64,000 nt of DNA from Delphinus delphis (GCF_949987515.2 NC_082703.1:11804680-11868679); one strand, 5' to 3'; positions 12,331-22,800 are shown, counted from the stretch's first letter. The notes: generated by a model not told the origin, from the letters alone. A program made the numbers and translations.

Positions 12331-13645
12331 TGACTTATCTGTGCTCCTAAATCCAGCCCCTCCTTGTGTGAACTAGATTCCATACCCTCTCATCTAGTCA
12401 AGGGCATTTTTCACCTCTCTTCTGCATCATCAATTTCTCCCTCTCTACTAGTCTACCAGAAAAGTCCCAAAGTCCCATCAGTATATAAGCATATGCAATT
12501 TCTCCCATCATTAAAAAAAATCAAACAAATTTGACTTCGCTAACTGCTCCATTCTTCTCCCCTAATAACTACTCAAAAGACTCATCTATACTAGCATCTC
12601 CATTTCCATTCCTTCCATTATCTCTTCCCAGTGTTTAAAAGACACTCCACCCTTGGGCTTCCCTGGTGGCGCAGTGGTTGAGAGTCCGCCTGCCGATGCA
12701 GGGGACACGGGTTCGTGCCCCGATCCGGAAAGATCCCACATGCCACGGAGCGGCTGGGCCCGTGAGCCATGGCCGCTGAGCCTGAGCGTCTGGAGCCTGT
12801 GCTCCGCAAGGGGAGAGGCCACAACAGTGAGAGGCCCGCGTACCGGGGAGGGGGGGGGGGGAAGAAAGAAGAAAAGACACTCCACCCCACCAAAAGGGCT
12901 CACTCGTTTCAAGGTTACCAATGACCTTCATGCTGCCAAATCTTACAGTCAGTGCTCATCTGGCTCAACACACCAGCAGCATATGACCCAATTAATCACA
13001 CTCACCTTCTTGAAACATCTTATTAGGCTTCTGTGACAACTTTTGATTCTCCATCTACATCAGTCAGCATTCCTTCTCAGTACCCTTTGCCCATCCCTCC
13101 TTACCTCCCCAATCTCCAAACATAACAGAAGATTCAGGTCACACACCTGGTTGTTCTCTTCTCCATCTACATTCACTCCCTTGGAGATCACATCCAGCCT
13201 GATGACTTTAAAATTAACTACAGCACACTGGTGACTTCCAAATTTATATAAACAGCCTAGAGCACTCCTCTGAACTTCAAACTTGTATACCCAATTATTT
13301 ACTAGATACTTGAATGTCTAATGCACATATTGTACTCAATAGGTATAAAATTTCCCTGAACTGCTCGTTCCATAAATTACAATTTTCAGTAGGTACACCT
13401 CCATCCTTCTGATTGCTCATGCCAAAAACCTTAGAATCATCCTTGACTCCTCTCCTCCTTTCACACCTCACATCCAATCTATCAGCAAATACTGTTAGTT
13501 TTACCTTCAAAATAAAGCTGAAATCCTACCTCCTATCACCACCGCCACAGCTAAAACCTTGGTTCAAGCCACATTATCTCTTATCTGCTTGCCTCCATAG
13601 TCTAGTCTCAAAACAGTAGTCAGAGTGATTCTGTTAAAAGAAATG
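12331..13645 (+). mobile_element. L2 LINE, reverse-transcriptase part (left half of a split element)
   Basis: caaggttaccaatgacctt (from TKVTNDL of the L2 protein), ccttgactcctctcctcc, tcacacctcacatccaatc and gtcagagtgattctgttaaaa follow L2 consensus order. A SINE interrupts it at 12653. The sequence stops at about 13645 and resumes at 16650 after an inserted L1. The reading frame is destroyed. Confidence 0.7.
12653..12871 (+). mobile_element. CHR-type SINE, young subfamily
   Basis: Full length, with a G-rich/purine tail instead of plain poly(A). The duplication aaaagacactccaccc at 12637-12652 and 12872-12887 is perfect over 16 bases. Confidence 0.93.
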
Positions 13646-14140
13646 TCAATTTAAAGGATTATATACCATAACCAAGTGAGATTTATCCCAGGAATGCAAA
13701 GGTGGCTCAATATAAGAAAATCAATGTAATATGTCACTTTAATAGAATGAAGGAAAAACACCACATGATCATTTCAACTGACACAGGCATCTGATAAAAA
13801 TCAAATATTATTTCATGATATAAAAACTCAAAAAACTAGGGACAGAAGAGAATTTCCTCAACACAATAAAGGGGTTTATGAGAAACCCACAGTTAACATC
13901 ATACTCAGTGGTGAAAGACTGAAAACTTTCCCCCTAAGATCAAGAGCAAGACAGATACTCACTTCCACCAATGCTATTCAACATAGTATTGAAAGTTCTA
14001 GCCAGAGAAATTAGATATAAACAAGAAATAAAAGGCATTCAAATTGGAAAGGAAGAGTAAGACTACCTCTACTCACAGATGACATGATCCTGTATATTAA
14101 AAAAAAAAACCCAAAGAATCCACAAGAAACTACTAGATTT

Positions 14141-14481
14141 TTGGGGGGGGGTGCTGTGTTGGGTATTTGTTGCTGTGTACAGGCTTTCTCTAGTTGTAGC
14201 GAGCGGGGGCTACCCTCCGTTGTGGTGCGCGGGCTTCTCATTGCAGTGACTTCTCTTGCTGCAGATCACAGGCTCTAGGCGTGTGGGCTTCAGTAGTTGT
14301 GGCACATGGGCTCAGTAGTTGTGGCATGCAAGCTCTAGAGCACAGGCTCAGTAGTTGTGGTGCACAGGCTTAGTTGCTACGCGGCATGTGGGATCTTCCC
14401 GGACCAGGGCTCGAACCCGTGTCCCCTGCATTGGCAGGTGGATTCTTAACCACTGCGCCACCAAGGAAGTCCCACCAATTC
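14141..14481 (-). mobile_element. CHR-1-like long SINE
   Basis: Reverse copy with the long body (tctagttgtagcgagcgggggctac, cagtagttgtggcac) and head agggaagtccc. The duplication caagaaactactagattt / caagaaacctactagattt lies at 14123-14140 and about 14482-14500. Confidence 0.88.
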
Positions 14482-14744
14482 CAAGAAACCTACTAGATTT
14501 AATAAGCAAATCCAGCAAAGTTGCAAGGTACATGATCAACACACAAAAATAAGCTGCGTTTCTAGACAACAGCAACAAACAATCTGAAAGGAAATTAAGA
14601 AAGCAATCCCATTTACAATGGCATCTAAAAGAATAAAATAAAATATCTAGGAGGTGAAAAAGTTGTACACCAAAACCTACAAAACACTGCTGCCAATTAA
14701 AGAAGATATTTCATTCATAAAGAAGACAAGTTCGTCACTTGTCT

Positions 14745-14908
14745 CCATAACATGAGCCTGTACTCCACAACAAGAGAAGCCACCACAATGAGAAGCCCAT
14801 GCACTGCAACAAAGAGTAGCCCCCACTCGCCGCAACTAGAGAAAGCCTGCACGCAGCAGTGAAGACCCAACACAGCCAAAAATTAATTAATTAATTAATT
14901 TTTAAAAA
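14745..14908 (+). mobile_element. CHR-1-like SINE, 5' truncated
   Basis: Only the body is present, from acatgagcctgtactcc to agacccaacacagcc with a (TTAA) tail. The tRNA head is missing, and no flanking duplication was found. Confidence 0.75.
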
Positions 14909-15085
14909 AGAACACAAGTTTCATTGCAACAAATGGAACACCTATGTTCATGAATAGAAATACTTAATATTGTTAAGATGTCACACTACCCAAAGCTACC
15001 TACAGATTCAACACAATCTCTACCAAAATTCCAACAGCTTTTTTTCAGAAATGGAAAAACCAATCCTCAGATTCATATGGAATTG

Positions 15086-15211
15086 GGAGTTCCCTGGCGG
15101 TCCAGTGGTTAGGACTTGGCACTTTCACTGCCGTGGCCTGGGTTCAATCCTTGGCCAGGGATCTAAGATCCCGCAAGCCACCTGGTGCTGCAAAAAAAAA
15201 AAAAAAAAAAA
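15086..15211 (+). mobile_element. Short tRNA-type SINE (older CHR variant)
   Basis: ggagttccctggcggtccagtggttagg...gggttcaatccttggccaggg, ending in a 19-base A-run. The duplication tcatatggaattg is at 15073-15085 and 15212-15224. Confidence 0.9.
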
Positions 15212-15762
15212 TCATATGGAATTGCAAGGGGCCCCGGATAGCCAAAACAGTCTTCAAAAAGAACAAAGTTGGAGACTCGGACTCCCCAGTTTCAAAACGT
15301 ACTACAAAGCTATGATAAGGGTTTAGTAAGAATACACAAAAATCTCCTACAACTCAACAACAAAAAGACAAACAACTCAATTTAACAACACACAAAGGAC
15401 TAGAATAGACATTTCTCCAAACAAGATATACCGATGGCCAATAAGCATGTGAAAAGATGTTCAACGTCTTTAGTCATTAAGGAAATGCAAATCAAAACCA
15501 CAACAAGATACCACATCACATCACCACCTAAGATGGCTATAATAGAAAGAAAAAGGAAAGCAGAAAGATGAGAAGAAAGGAAAACAAAAGAGAAAAGGAA
15601 CAGAAAAAAAGAAAAGACAAAAGAAAAGAAAAAGGAACAGAAAATAACAAGTTTTTGAGAGGATTTGGAGAAATTGGAACCCTTATAACATAGCTGGTTG
15701 AATGTAAAATGGTTCCACCACCGTGAAAAACAGTTCTGCAGTTCCTCAAAAAGCTAAACATA

Positions 15763-16073
15763 GGGACTTCCCTGGTGACGCAGTGGTTAAGAATCCGCCT
15801 GCCAATGCAGGGGACATGGGTTTGAGCCCTGGTCCAGTGCGGAGCAACTGAGCCCGTGCGCCACAACTACTGAGCCCGTGCGCCACAACTACTGAGCCTG
15901 CGTGCCTAGAGCCCGTGCTCTGCAACAAGAGAAGCCACCACAGTGAGCAGCCTGCGCACCACAACGAAGAGTAGCCCCCGCTCCCCGCCACTAGAGAAAG
16001 CCTGTGCGCAGCAATGAAGACCCAACGCAGCCACAAATAAATAAAATAAATTTTAAAAATTAAAAAAAAAAAA
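15763..16073 (+). mobile_element. CHR-1-like long SINE
   Basis: Full copy from ggacttccctggtgacgcagtgg to cccaacgcagccacaaataaa. The unit actgagcccgtgcgccacaact is doubled at about 15847-15890. The flanks share (g)aactaaacaca-like / aagctaaacata bases. Confidence 0.88.
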
Positions 16074-16649
16074 GAACTAAACACAGAATTATCATATGAT
16101 CCAGCAAGTCCACTCTAGGTACAGACCAAAAAAGAATTGGAAAAAGGGACTCAAGCAGATCCTTGTAAGCCAATGTTCAGTGCACCATTATTCACAATAA
16201 CCAAAAGGGGGAAAAAACCCAACTGTCTGTCAAAAGATGAATGGATACACAAAATATAGTATATACACACAACGGAACAGTATCCAGCTATAAAAGGAAA
16301 CTAAGTGCTAATACATGGTACGACATGGATGAACCTTGAGAGCATTATGCTGAGTGAAATAAGTCCGATGCAAAAGGACCAATATTATGATTCCACTTGT
16401 ATATACTACCTAGAATAAGCAAATTCATAGAGAGTATACCAGAGGTTACCAGGGGCTGGGCAGAGGGAGCAATGGGGAGTTATTGCTTAATTAACCAGTT
16501 ACAGAGTTTGCCTGGGGTGATGCAGAAGTTTTAGAAATAATGGTGATGGTTGTGTAACAGTGAGTGTAATTAATGTCACTGAATCGTACACTTAAAAAAT
16601 AGATAAATTAGCAAACTTTGTTATACACATTTTACAATTTTTTTTTAAA

Positions 16650-17145
16650 GATCATTCAGATCATGGTGTTTCCCTGACAAACCTCTCCAGTAGCTTCCCA
16701 CCTCCCTCAGAATGAAAACCCAAATTTTCAAAATTGCCTACAAGGTCCTACACAATCTGTCTGACTTTATCTTCTACAATTCTCTATCTCACCCTGCTCT
16801 AACTTACTGGCCTCCTAGGCTGCTCTGCGGACACACCATGCAGGCTCCCTCAGAGCCTTTGCACTTTCCTTTCCCTCAGATAGCCACAGGACTAGCTCTC
16901 TCACTTCCTTCAGGTCTTTACTCAAAAATTATCTTCTCAGCCAGGCCTTCCCTGACCACCTACTGTAAAACTGCAGCTCCCTACCCCCACTGACACTCTT
17001 CACCTTCTGATATACCAGGCTTTTGACTCATTGCCTATCTCTCTCCAAAATGCAAACTCCAAAAACGAGCGATTTGTGTTTGTTTTGTTCATTGATGGTA
17101 TCCCCAGTACCTAGAGCAGCGCTCAATAAATATCTGTTGAATTAA
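16650..17145 (+). mobile_element. L2 LINE 3' end (right half of a split element)
   Basis: ctccagtagcttcccacctccctcagaatgaaaa, tgcctacaaggtcctacacaatctg, gagcctttgcacttt, ggccttccctgaccacc and gcgctcaataaatatctgttgaat follow the L2 consensus to its end. They continue exactly where the block at 13645 stopped. Confidence 0.9.
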
Positions 17146-17690
17146 CAAAGGGAGACCACTGTTCAATGGCATGAAAATCTAAATGCCCTACCCACACCGA
17201 CCTTCAGCTCCCTAAAAGTTAACGCACCGAACTATACAAAATCCTTAGTACTCTGACTTAAAGACCACTAAAGTAACATCCTAAGGATTCTAATATCCTC
17301 TTCCATAGGGAGAACTTTTACATACTCAAACATATCCAGAAAACAACTCAAATTAAACCAGAGAAAACAAAACAAACCATTAAGGATTCAATGCTTTGAA
17401 CTCAAAAAATCCAACATAACTTGTTACACTACACAAAATGGGCTGGGTGCCTGGGAGGTGGAAAGGGAGAAGGAAGATGTCCGTCTCTAAGGAATATCCC
17501 ACACACAGCCCAGAGGCCTGCTCTGCCGGACTGAGCACCGCCAGTGTCGGAGAAGGCTAGAATGATACCTCAAGGGTCTGGAGGTGGAAGCAGGGTTGGG
17601 GAGGACACGTTACCGTGAGAAGAGTCAGTTCAATGGGACTTCTCCTTCAGCTGGACGACTTGTGCAGCGTCCCAACGGCATTGCCTGGAA
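17146..17690. other. Interval upstream of the CpG island
   Basis: No repeat or gene recognised. The sequence turns gradually GC-richer from about 17440. It lies in the region expected to be the start of WRN intron 1 on the - strand. Confidence 0.4.
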
Positions 17691-18044
17691 CCCAGTCACT
17701 CATGCTGGACACCAATTCAATCGACCTTATTCCCGCGGGTCAGAGTCCACGCCGGAGCGTCACGGCGCACACAGCATACGTCACTTCTAGGACACGGACC
17801 TTCCCACCCCTCCCTCCGGGGTCCGTCGGCCCCCAGTCCACCACTCCCAGAGCGCCGCGCTGCAGCCCCTCCCACCCTAGCCCGGCGGGCTACGCGAAAC
17901 GCATGCGCGGAGGACTCCCGCCGCCGCTGAGCACTCAGGGAAGTGTAGTCTCCTTGTGGGTGCCCGTGGGCCGCCAGAGTCCTACGTCCCGGCGGAACCT
18001 GGAGAAGTCAGAACACTCTCGCCACCCGGGTTCTTATCCCCACC

Positions 18045-18190
18045 TTCACACCTGTCCGGTCACCTCACGCTCACGGTCCGATCCCACGCGCTGGGCTTCC
18101 GTCAGGGCGGGCCCCAGGGGAGAGCGGATACCCGGTCTTCCCTTCAGCGGGCTGTGCTGGAGGAGGCGGGGCCCACTGCCCGCCTCCCAC
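18045..18190 (-). other. WRN: Candidate WRN exon 1 (non-coding), limits uncertain
   Basis: No coding sequence supports this; it rests on the conserved head-to-head arrangement with PURG. On the - strand three donor-like sites cluster between about 18,045 and 18,080 (cag|gtgtga, gc|gtgagg, acc|gtgagc reading leftwards), which could end a short 5'UTR exon starting near the C-rich array. WRN encodes a RecQ helicase/exonuclease whose ATG is in exon 2, apparently beyond the left edge of the window. Confidence 0.35.
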
Positions 18191-18223
18191 CGCCCCCCTC
18201 CCCGCCCCCCTCCCCGCCCCCCT
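18188..18223. repeat. Three tandem 12-bp C-rich units (GC-box array) in the promoter core
   Basis: Units: caccgcccccct (18188), then ccccgcccccct at 18200 and again at 18212. Each overlaps a GC box suited to Sp1/KLF factors, and the G-rich opposite strand could form a G-quadruplex. It lies about where the two divergent start-site clusters are expected. Confidence 0.7.
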
Positions 18224-18229
18224 GTCTCC

Positions 18230-18477
18230 CGCGGGCCGCGGGCCGGTGCCCGAACAGAGGCGGCGGCCCCCGCAGCAGCCGCAGGAGGGGCGGCGGCGGT
18301 GGGCGCCGCAGGCGATGCCCCTGCCCGGCTCCTCCGGCGTGGGGCAGTGCGAGCGGCGGCGGGGGAGCAGGCAGGGGGCGGCGGCTGCGGCGGCTGCAAC
18401 AGAGGGGCCGAGAGCTGGAGGCGGCGGCGGCGGCCTCGAAGGGCATCGGCGGAGGCGGTGATGGCACCAGTGGTGAT
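18230..18477 (+). other. PURG: Putative PURG 5'UTR exon 1 (start approximate)
   Basis: GC-rich leader inside the CpG island. The right edge is set by a donor-like site (gtggtgat|gtgagt at 18478). The left edge is a guess based on the reported clustering of PURG and WRN start sites about 90 bp apart in human. It holds upstream ATGs at 18314 and 18461. A leader continuous with the coding exon is the alternative if the intron is not used. Confidence 0.45.
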
Positions 18478-18621
18478 GTGAGTGTGTGCTGGCTGGGGCC
18501 CCGGGGGCTGTCCAGCCCGAGGCGGGCGGCCCGGCGGCGAGCGGGAGCGGGAGGCCAGGGGCGGCGGAGGGATGCTGTGTGCCCGGTGCGGAGCCGGGAG
18601 ACGCCGCCCGCCGCCCGCCGC

Positions 18622-18656
<35 letters not shown>

Positions 18657-18812
18657 GACCGTCCTGGCGCTGCGGCGGCCGGCGCTGCGCAAAGAGCGGC
18701 CAGGTGTGGGGTTCCCGGGCAGAGGCTGGGGCAGCGCAGGCCGAGGGGCGTCTGCGATTGTTCTCAACACTCCTCCCCCACCCCACCCCGTGTGTCTGTT
18801 TGTCACTTGCAG
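18478..18812 (+). other. PURG: Putative 335-bp 5'UTR intron of PURG
   Basis: Starts with gtgagt and ends with a long pyrimidine run and tgtctgtttgtcacttgcag, a textbook acceptor, only six bases before the PURG ATG. The intron contains a (CCG)n run at about 18624-18654. The acceptor is strong; the donor context (gat before gtgagt) is weaker. From memory the human PURG-A transcript is described as a single exon, so splicing here is inference. Confidence 0.5.
18624..18654 (+). repeat. (CCG)n trinucleotide repeat
   Basis: About ten CCG units in the putative PURG 5'UTR intron, preceded by imperfect ccgcc/cgcccg units from 18602. This is a length-variable class of repeat in GC-rich promoters. Confidence 0.85.
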
Positions 18813-18818
18813 CTGAAG

Positions 18819-19874
18819 ATGGAAAGAGCCAGGCGAAGGGGAGGCGGCGGCGGCGGCGGCGGCGGCCGTGGCCGCGGCGGCAAGAATGTAGGGGGCTCTG
18901 GCCTCAGCAAGAGTAGACTCTATCCCCAGGCCCAGCACTCCCACTACCCCCACTACGCGGCTTCAGCCACCCCTAACCAGGCTGGGGGCGCAGCCGAAAT
19001 CCAGGAGCTGGCCTCCAAAAGGGTGGACATCCAGAAAAAGAGGTTTTACCTAGATGTGAAGCAAAGCTCCCGGGGCCGGTTCCTAAAGATAGCCGAAGTC
19101 TGGATAGGGAGAGGCCGGCAAGACAATATCAGAAAGAGTAAACTGACCCTCTCCCTGTCTGTGGCCGCGGAGCTGAAGGACTGTCTAGGGGACTTCATCG
19201 AGCACTATGCCCACCTGGGCCTGAAAGGCCACCGACAAGAGCATGGTCACGGCAAAGAGCAAAGCTCCAGGAGGAGACAGAAGCACGCAGCACCCTCCCC
19301 ACCAGTCTCTGTGGGGTCCGAAGAGCACCCTCACAGTGTCCTCAAAACAGACTACATAGAGAGGGACAATAGGAAATACTATCTAGACCTAAAGGAAAAT
19401 CAACGGGGTCGCTTCCTAAGGATAAGACAAACCATGATCCGGGGAACTGGCATGATAGGTTATTTTGGCCACACTTTGGGCCAAGAGCAGACTATCGTCC
19501 TCCCAGCACAAGGGATGATTGAGTTTCGGGACGCCTTGGTTCAGCTCATTGAAGACTATGGCGAAGGGGACATAGAAGAACGCAGAGGTGGAGACGATGA
19601 CCCAGTCGAACTCCCAGAGGGGACTTCTTTCAGAGTGGACAATAAAAGGTTCTACTTTGATGTGGGCTCTAATAAATATGGAATTTTCCTGAAGGTAAGT
19701 GAGGTGAGGCCACCTTACCGTAATACTATTACTGTTCCATTCAAAGCTTGGACAAGGTTTGGGGAGAATTTTATCAAGTACGAAGAAGAGATGAGGAAAA
19801 TTTTCAACAGCCATAAAGAAAAGAGGATGGATGGCAGAAGGGCCAGTGGTGAAGAGCAAGAATGCCTCGACTAG
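18819..19874 (+). CDS. PURG: Purine-rich element binding protein gamma, isoform A
   Basis: Single uninterrupted reading frame of 351 residues. I recognise it as PURG, a member of the PURA/PURB family of single-stranded nucleic-acid binding proteins that bind purine-rich DNA and RNA in nucleus and cytoplasm. The order is: a basic, glycine-rich N-terminus (poly-Gly about residues 8-16, then RGRGG); PUR repeat I about 63-134 ([19 protein letters not shown]); PUR repeat II about 178-248 ([20 protein letters not shown]); PUR repeat III about 270-328 ([18 protein letters not shown]); and an acidic tail ending ECLD. The PUR signature K/R-(F/Y)-Y-(L/F)-D occurs in all three repeats. The ATG has A at -3 and G at +4 and is the first ATG in this open frame, although the frame is open upstream. 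Human isoform A is 347 residues as I recall; the difference probably lies in the glycine tract. The family is expected to dimerise through repeat III. Confidence 0.95.
   Translation: MERARRRGGGGGGGGGRGRGGKNVGGSGLSKSRLYPQAQHSHYPHYAASATPNQAGGAAEIQELASKRVDIQKKRFYLDVKQSSRGRFLKIAEVWIGRGRQDNIRKSKLTLSLSVAAELKDCLGDFIEHYAHLGLKGHRQEHGHGKEQSSRRRQKHAAPSPPVSVGSEEHPHSVLKTDYIERDNRKYYLDLKENQRGRFLRIRQTMIRGTGMIGYFGHTLGQEQTIVLPAQGMIEFRDALVQLIEDYGEGDIEERRGGDDDPVELPEGTSFRVDNKRFYFDVGSNKYGIFLKVSEVRPPYRNTITVPFKAWTRFGENFIKYEEEMRKIFNSHKEKRMDGRRASGEEQECLD
18841..18867 (+). repeat. PURG: (GGC)n tract coding the PURG poly-glycine run
   Basis: Repeated ggcggc codes for the N-terminal glycines of PURG, then changes to RGRGG. 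It is the likeliest source of the four-residue length difference from human. Confidence 0.8.
19695..19700 (+). other. PURG: 5' splice site (alternative) inside the PURG coding exon
   Basis: gaag|gtaagt is a consensus mammalian donor. It falls exactly after codon 292 (Lys of YGIFLK), in the middle of PUR repeat III. When unused, translation continues as [10 protein letters not shown] and makes isoform A; when used, it makes isoform B. It is the only strong donor I noticed in the coding exon. Confidence 0.8.
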
Positions 19875-22800
19875 AATGAAATTGAACTCCATCAGGCAAA
19901 AGTTAAAATCATAAATTGGCTAAAAGTACTGATCCATAATCATTTGAAGAAATTTTTCCTCTTTTTTTGGCCCTTTGTTATGAGTAATACCTCTAGTAGT
20001 TATACTTCAAGGAGTCTGATTCTCATGTTATGTTATCCATAAAACACTATAATTCTTATGGGAATTTCAGCCTTCCCAGAGCTAAATAGTTTAGCTGCTT
20101 CAGCTGCTCCAGACTATTGAAGTATGCAAATCAGCACAGTGTGACATTCTGACCTTCTAGATACCATAACTAAGATTAACATTGCACTATGACATAAGCC
20201 TAAAAAAAGATACATATACCTAATATGTAAGTGTGAATTTCTATTTAACAAGTTCCCCCAAAAAAGTATTCCATTCCTACTTCATTAAAAGCTGCTAGGA
20301 TTACCTGTAGGACAGTTACCACAGAAACAGAAACTGACTTCTATTATAAATATATTTATTTACAAAAGTACGAGTAGAAATATATTAAATGTCCATTGGA
20401 TAACTGAATATTAAACAGTACCATTAAAGAATCGAATCTTAGAGTTACTATAGTATTCTATAATTTCAAATTTTGTGGTGACCCTACAGTTTATACTTGC
20501 CATATCAATGCCATGAGAGAGTTTTAATTGGTTATTCTAAGCTAGTTATAATCCCATCTTCACCTCTGATTATTGTACCATATATTATTATTGACTTTCC
20601 AAAGTTTCAGGAATTACTTTTATGTCACTGTTGCGTGGGAGGCTTTGCTATGGAAATCTTGATATTTTAGCTTTTCATGCTAATTTGAAGGTTGTGAGAG
20701 GTTCTTTCCCAAAATACATCATGGACTCAAGGTGTTATATTTTATGCTGCTGCTTTAGCACTGTTTCAGAAGGGTTGGTGCACCAGTTACCTGATATAAA
20801 AATAATCTGTAGTAATATATTTTAGTAGCACTTTTGCAGTTGCTGCCCTGAAGTCCATTTCAACACTTACAGTATAAACCTGACTTTTAAAGGTGTTTTA
20901 ATTCCAGGAAAAAAAAAAGTTTTTTTCTAAAAAGCATTTAGAATAAATATACAATTTCAGCCTGGAAAAATATAATTTGAAGATTGGTTATAAACATATT
21001 TGAAAGAATAATTCAGGCATTTTTCCAAGGTGCTCTTTATGATACTTTACACAAGGTTTACTTTACACAAGACTCACCCACTTACTGGTATTAAAAATTA
21101 CTTTCCAGGAAGTGCCACAGCAATTTTTCAACACCCAAGCAATTTTTTAAACAAGTGGATATAATGTATATGTGTACCAACCCACCCTGTATTAACTGAC
21201 TGAAATTTTATCTGTTGAGCTGCATTTTATCTGAATGAAATTACTGTCTTTTATCTTGGCTTTATTCACCTCCCACACAATGAGTCCATATAATCATGTT
21301 TAGAAGCCAGACACTGATTTCAGCCCCCAAATATAGCTCTCATTGATGAGAGCTGGCTGCATGGATTGAGTTCAGAATGTAGCTCTTCTTTTATATGCTA
21401 TAAGTAATTCACAATTATTTTAACAGTTGATTTCCCTCCAGAGGTTTGTCCCCAAATACACTTAAGTAAGGTCACTAAGAAAACTTTATGATATGAATTA
21501 AGAAAATTAATTTCACAGATTTACGTTACTTAAGAACAAGCAATCAGTAACCTAGACATACATACTGGTGTTGGCTTACTGACTGTATTTCCAGTTTCCT
21601 CAAAGTATAAAGGAATCTCCCCAGTTCATTATAATTGTGGGCCATCTGGATCACTATGGACCAGCTGAAGGTTAGAAGATGGTGTTAGGACTAGAGTTAA
21701 TAGCTCATGGCGGGTGTTGAGACTCTAAAAGTAGCAAGGATCTTTAAACAGTCCTCACTGTAAAATAACTATTCTAGGCTTGATAAAAAGTAGTTTTGGG
21801 GTATGTGAAGGAGTGGTGTACACTTGAATTACTGTACTACTGATTGCTTTGCTGCCCATCATAGTGCCTATTAATAATAATCAACCTGTCAGATTTTGGC
21901 AAACTGGAACTGTGAATATTCCAGTATTTGAGTGTTCCTATCACTATTGCTGTGACTGTATACTCTCTCTTAAAACCTTCCCTTCCAAAATATTTATATC
22001 TGTTAAATCTAAATAATTTCCTTCTTGGTTTTTAGTCTGGTAAGGTTTGAGTGTGTGTGTGTGTGTGTGTATATATATACATATATATATGTATATACAC
22101 ACACACACACACACATCTATGTGTGTGTATATATGTGTTATATATATACATACACATGATACAATGTCAGACTTAAATATCTTTAACTCATTGTATATAA
22201 ATATTAGTTTAATTTTGCATTAATAATTTAAGTGAAAAATTGGTTAGGCAGCCAAATTTTCTACATTGTATGTATACTTCAGAGTTTTTACCATCTCAAA
22301 GCTACAAACTGGATAGATGCATATGTACCGGCAGTTGAATATACTTTAGAATCATTAAGCCTTCTGCCAGTCCTTTTGTTTCATTTTCTTCAAAGTTAAT
22401 GTTCACCGAAAAATGAAATGATGCTATGATTTTTTTTGATACTTAAAATTTCCAGTCATTCATTAGCCATAATCAAATAGGATCCAATCCAAAACTCTGG
22501 TATTAGGACATGTACTGAGATGTATCTTATAAAATACGCTACTATTCTTATCTGTGCAATATACATTTTATTTATTGTCATTTGTAACATAAATGGAGCT
22601 GCAAGTGTACATGGTACTCTTCAAAATAATAGGATCCCTGCCTTGAAGACATAAAACTCTTAAGGCAACTGGATGTTAGAATTCAAAAAGTGAGCATTAA
22701 AAGTTAGTAACCAAAATTACTAGTTCACTATATAATTCTAAAACACTGATGATGTTTGCACATAATAATTCAAGCATAATGTGGTACAGACTCAAAACTG

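Larger units (their letters stand above)
13650..16650 (+). mobile_element. L1 LINE, 3' half, inserted into L2 and itself hit by SINEs
   Basis: L1 ORF2 order is clear: taccataaccaagtgagattta, atgcaaaggtggctcaatat, catcatactcagtggtgaaag, tacacaaagctatg-like and ccaacaggcatgtg-like motifs. Then comes the 3' region: atcatatgatccagcaagtcc, gaatggatacacaaaatat, gaccttgagagcattatgc-like, ataccagaggttaccaggggctggg. The interior carries SINEs at 14141, 14745, 15086 and 15763 and a purine-rich expansion at 15540-15650. It is 5' truncated and non-coding. Confidence 0.85.
17690..18900. promoter_or_regulatory. CpG island with bidirectional PURG/WRN promoter
   Basis: The base composition switches abruptly from AT-rich to very GC-rich with many CpG, and returns to normal inside the PURG coding exon. 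There is no TATA box or CCAAT box in the core. GC boxes (ccccgcccc, ggggcgg) are frequent. The human PURG and WRN genes start back to back in such a TATA-less, Sp1-rich segment that drives transcription both ways (established for human). The same is expected here, with PURG to the right and WRN to the left. Confidence 0.8.

Noticed and set aside
12586..13036. Frames reading AGLSLLWPLPLRSTGSG, EHRLRTRRLSGHGS and similar, recurring at about ten places
   Set aside because: They are translations of the CHR-type SINE in various frames, not proteins.
15086..15180. tRNA genes
   Set aside because: The tRNA-like heads all belong to SINEs with A-tails and target duplications and do not fold as intact tRNAs.
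18486..18818. In-frame 111-codon upstream extension of PURG
   Set aside because: It begins at a non-ATG codon, is low-complexity (Pro/Ala runs from the CCG repeat), and a strong splice acceptor lies just before the real ATG.
17615..18953. Long overlapping frames of 246-288 codons on both strands of the CpG island
   Set aside because: GC-rich sequence lacks stop codons by composition. The translations are low-complexity Pro/Arg/Ala/Gly and match no family I know.
19416..19892. 158-codon antisense frame inside PURG
   Set aside because: It is the shadow of the PURG coding sequence with no independent signal.
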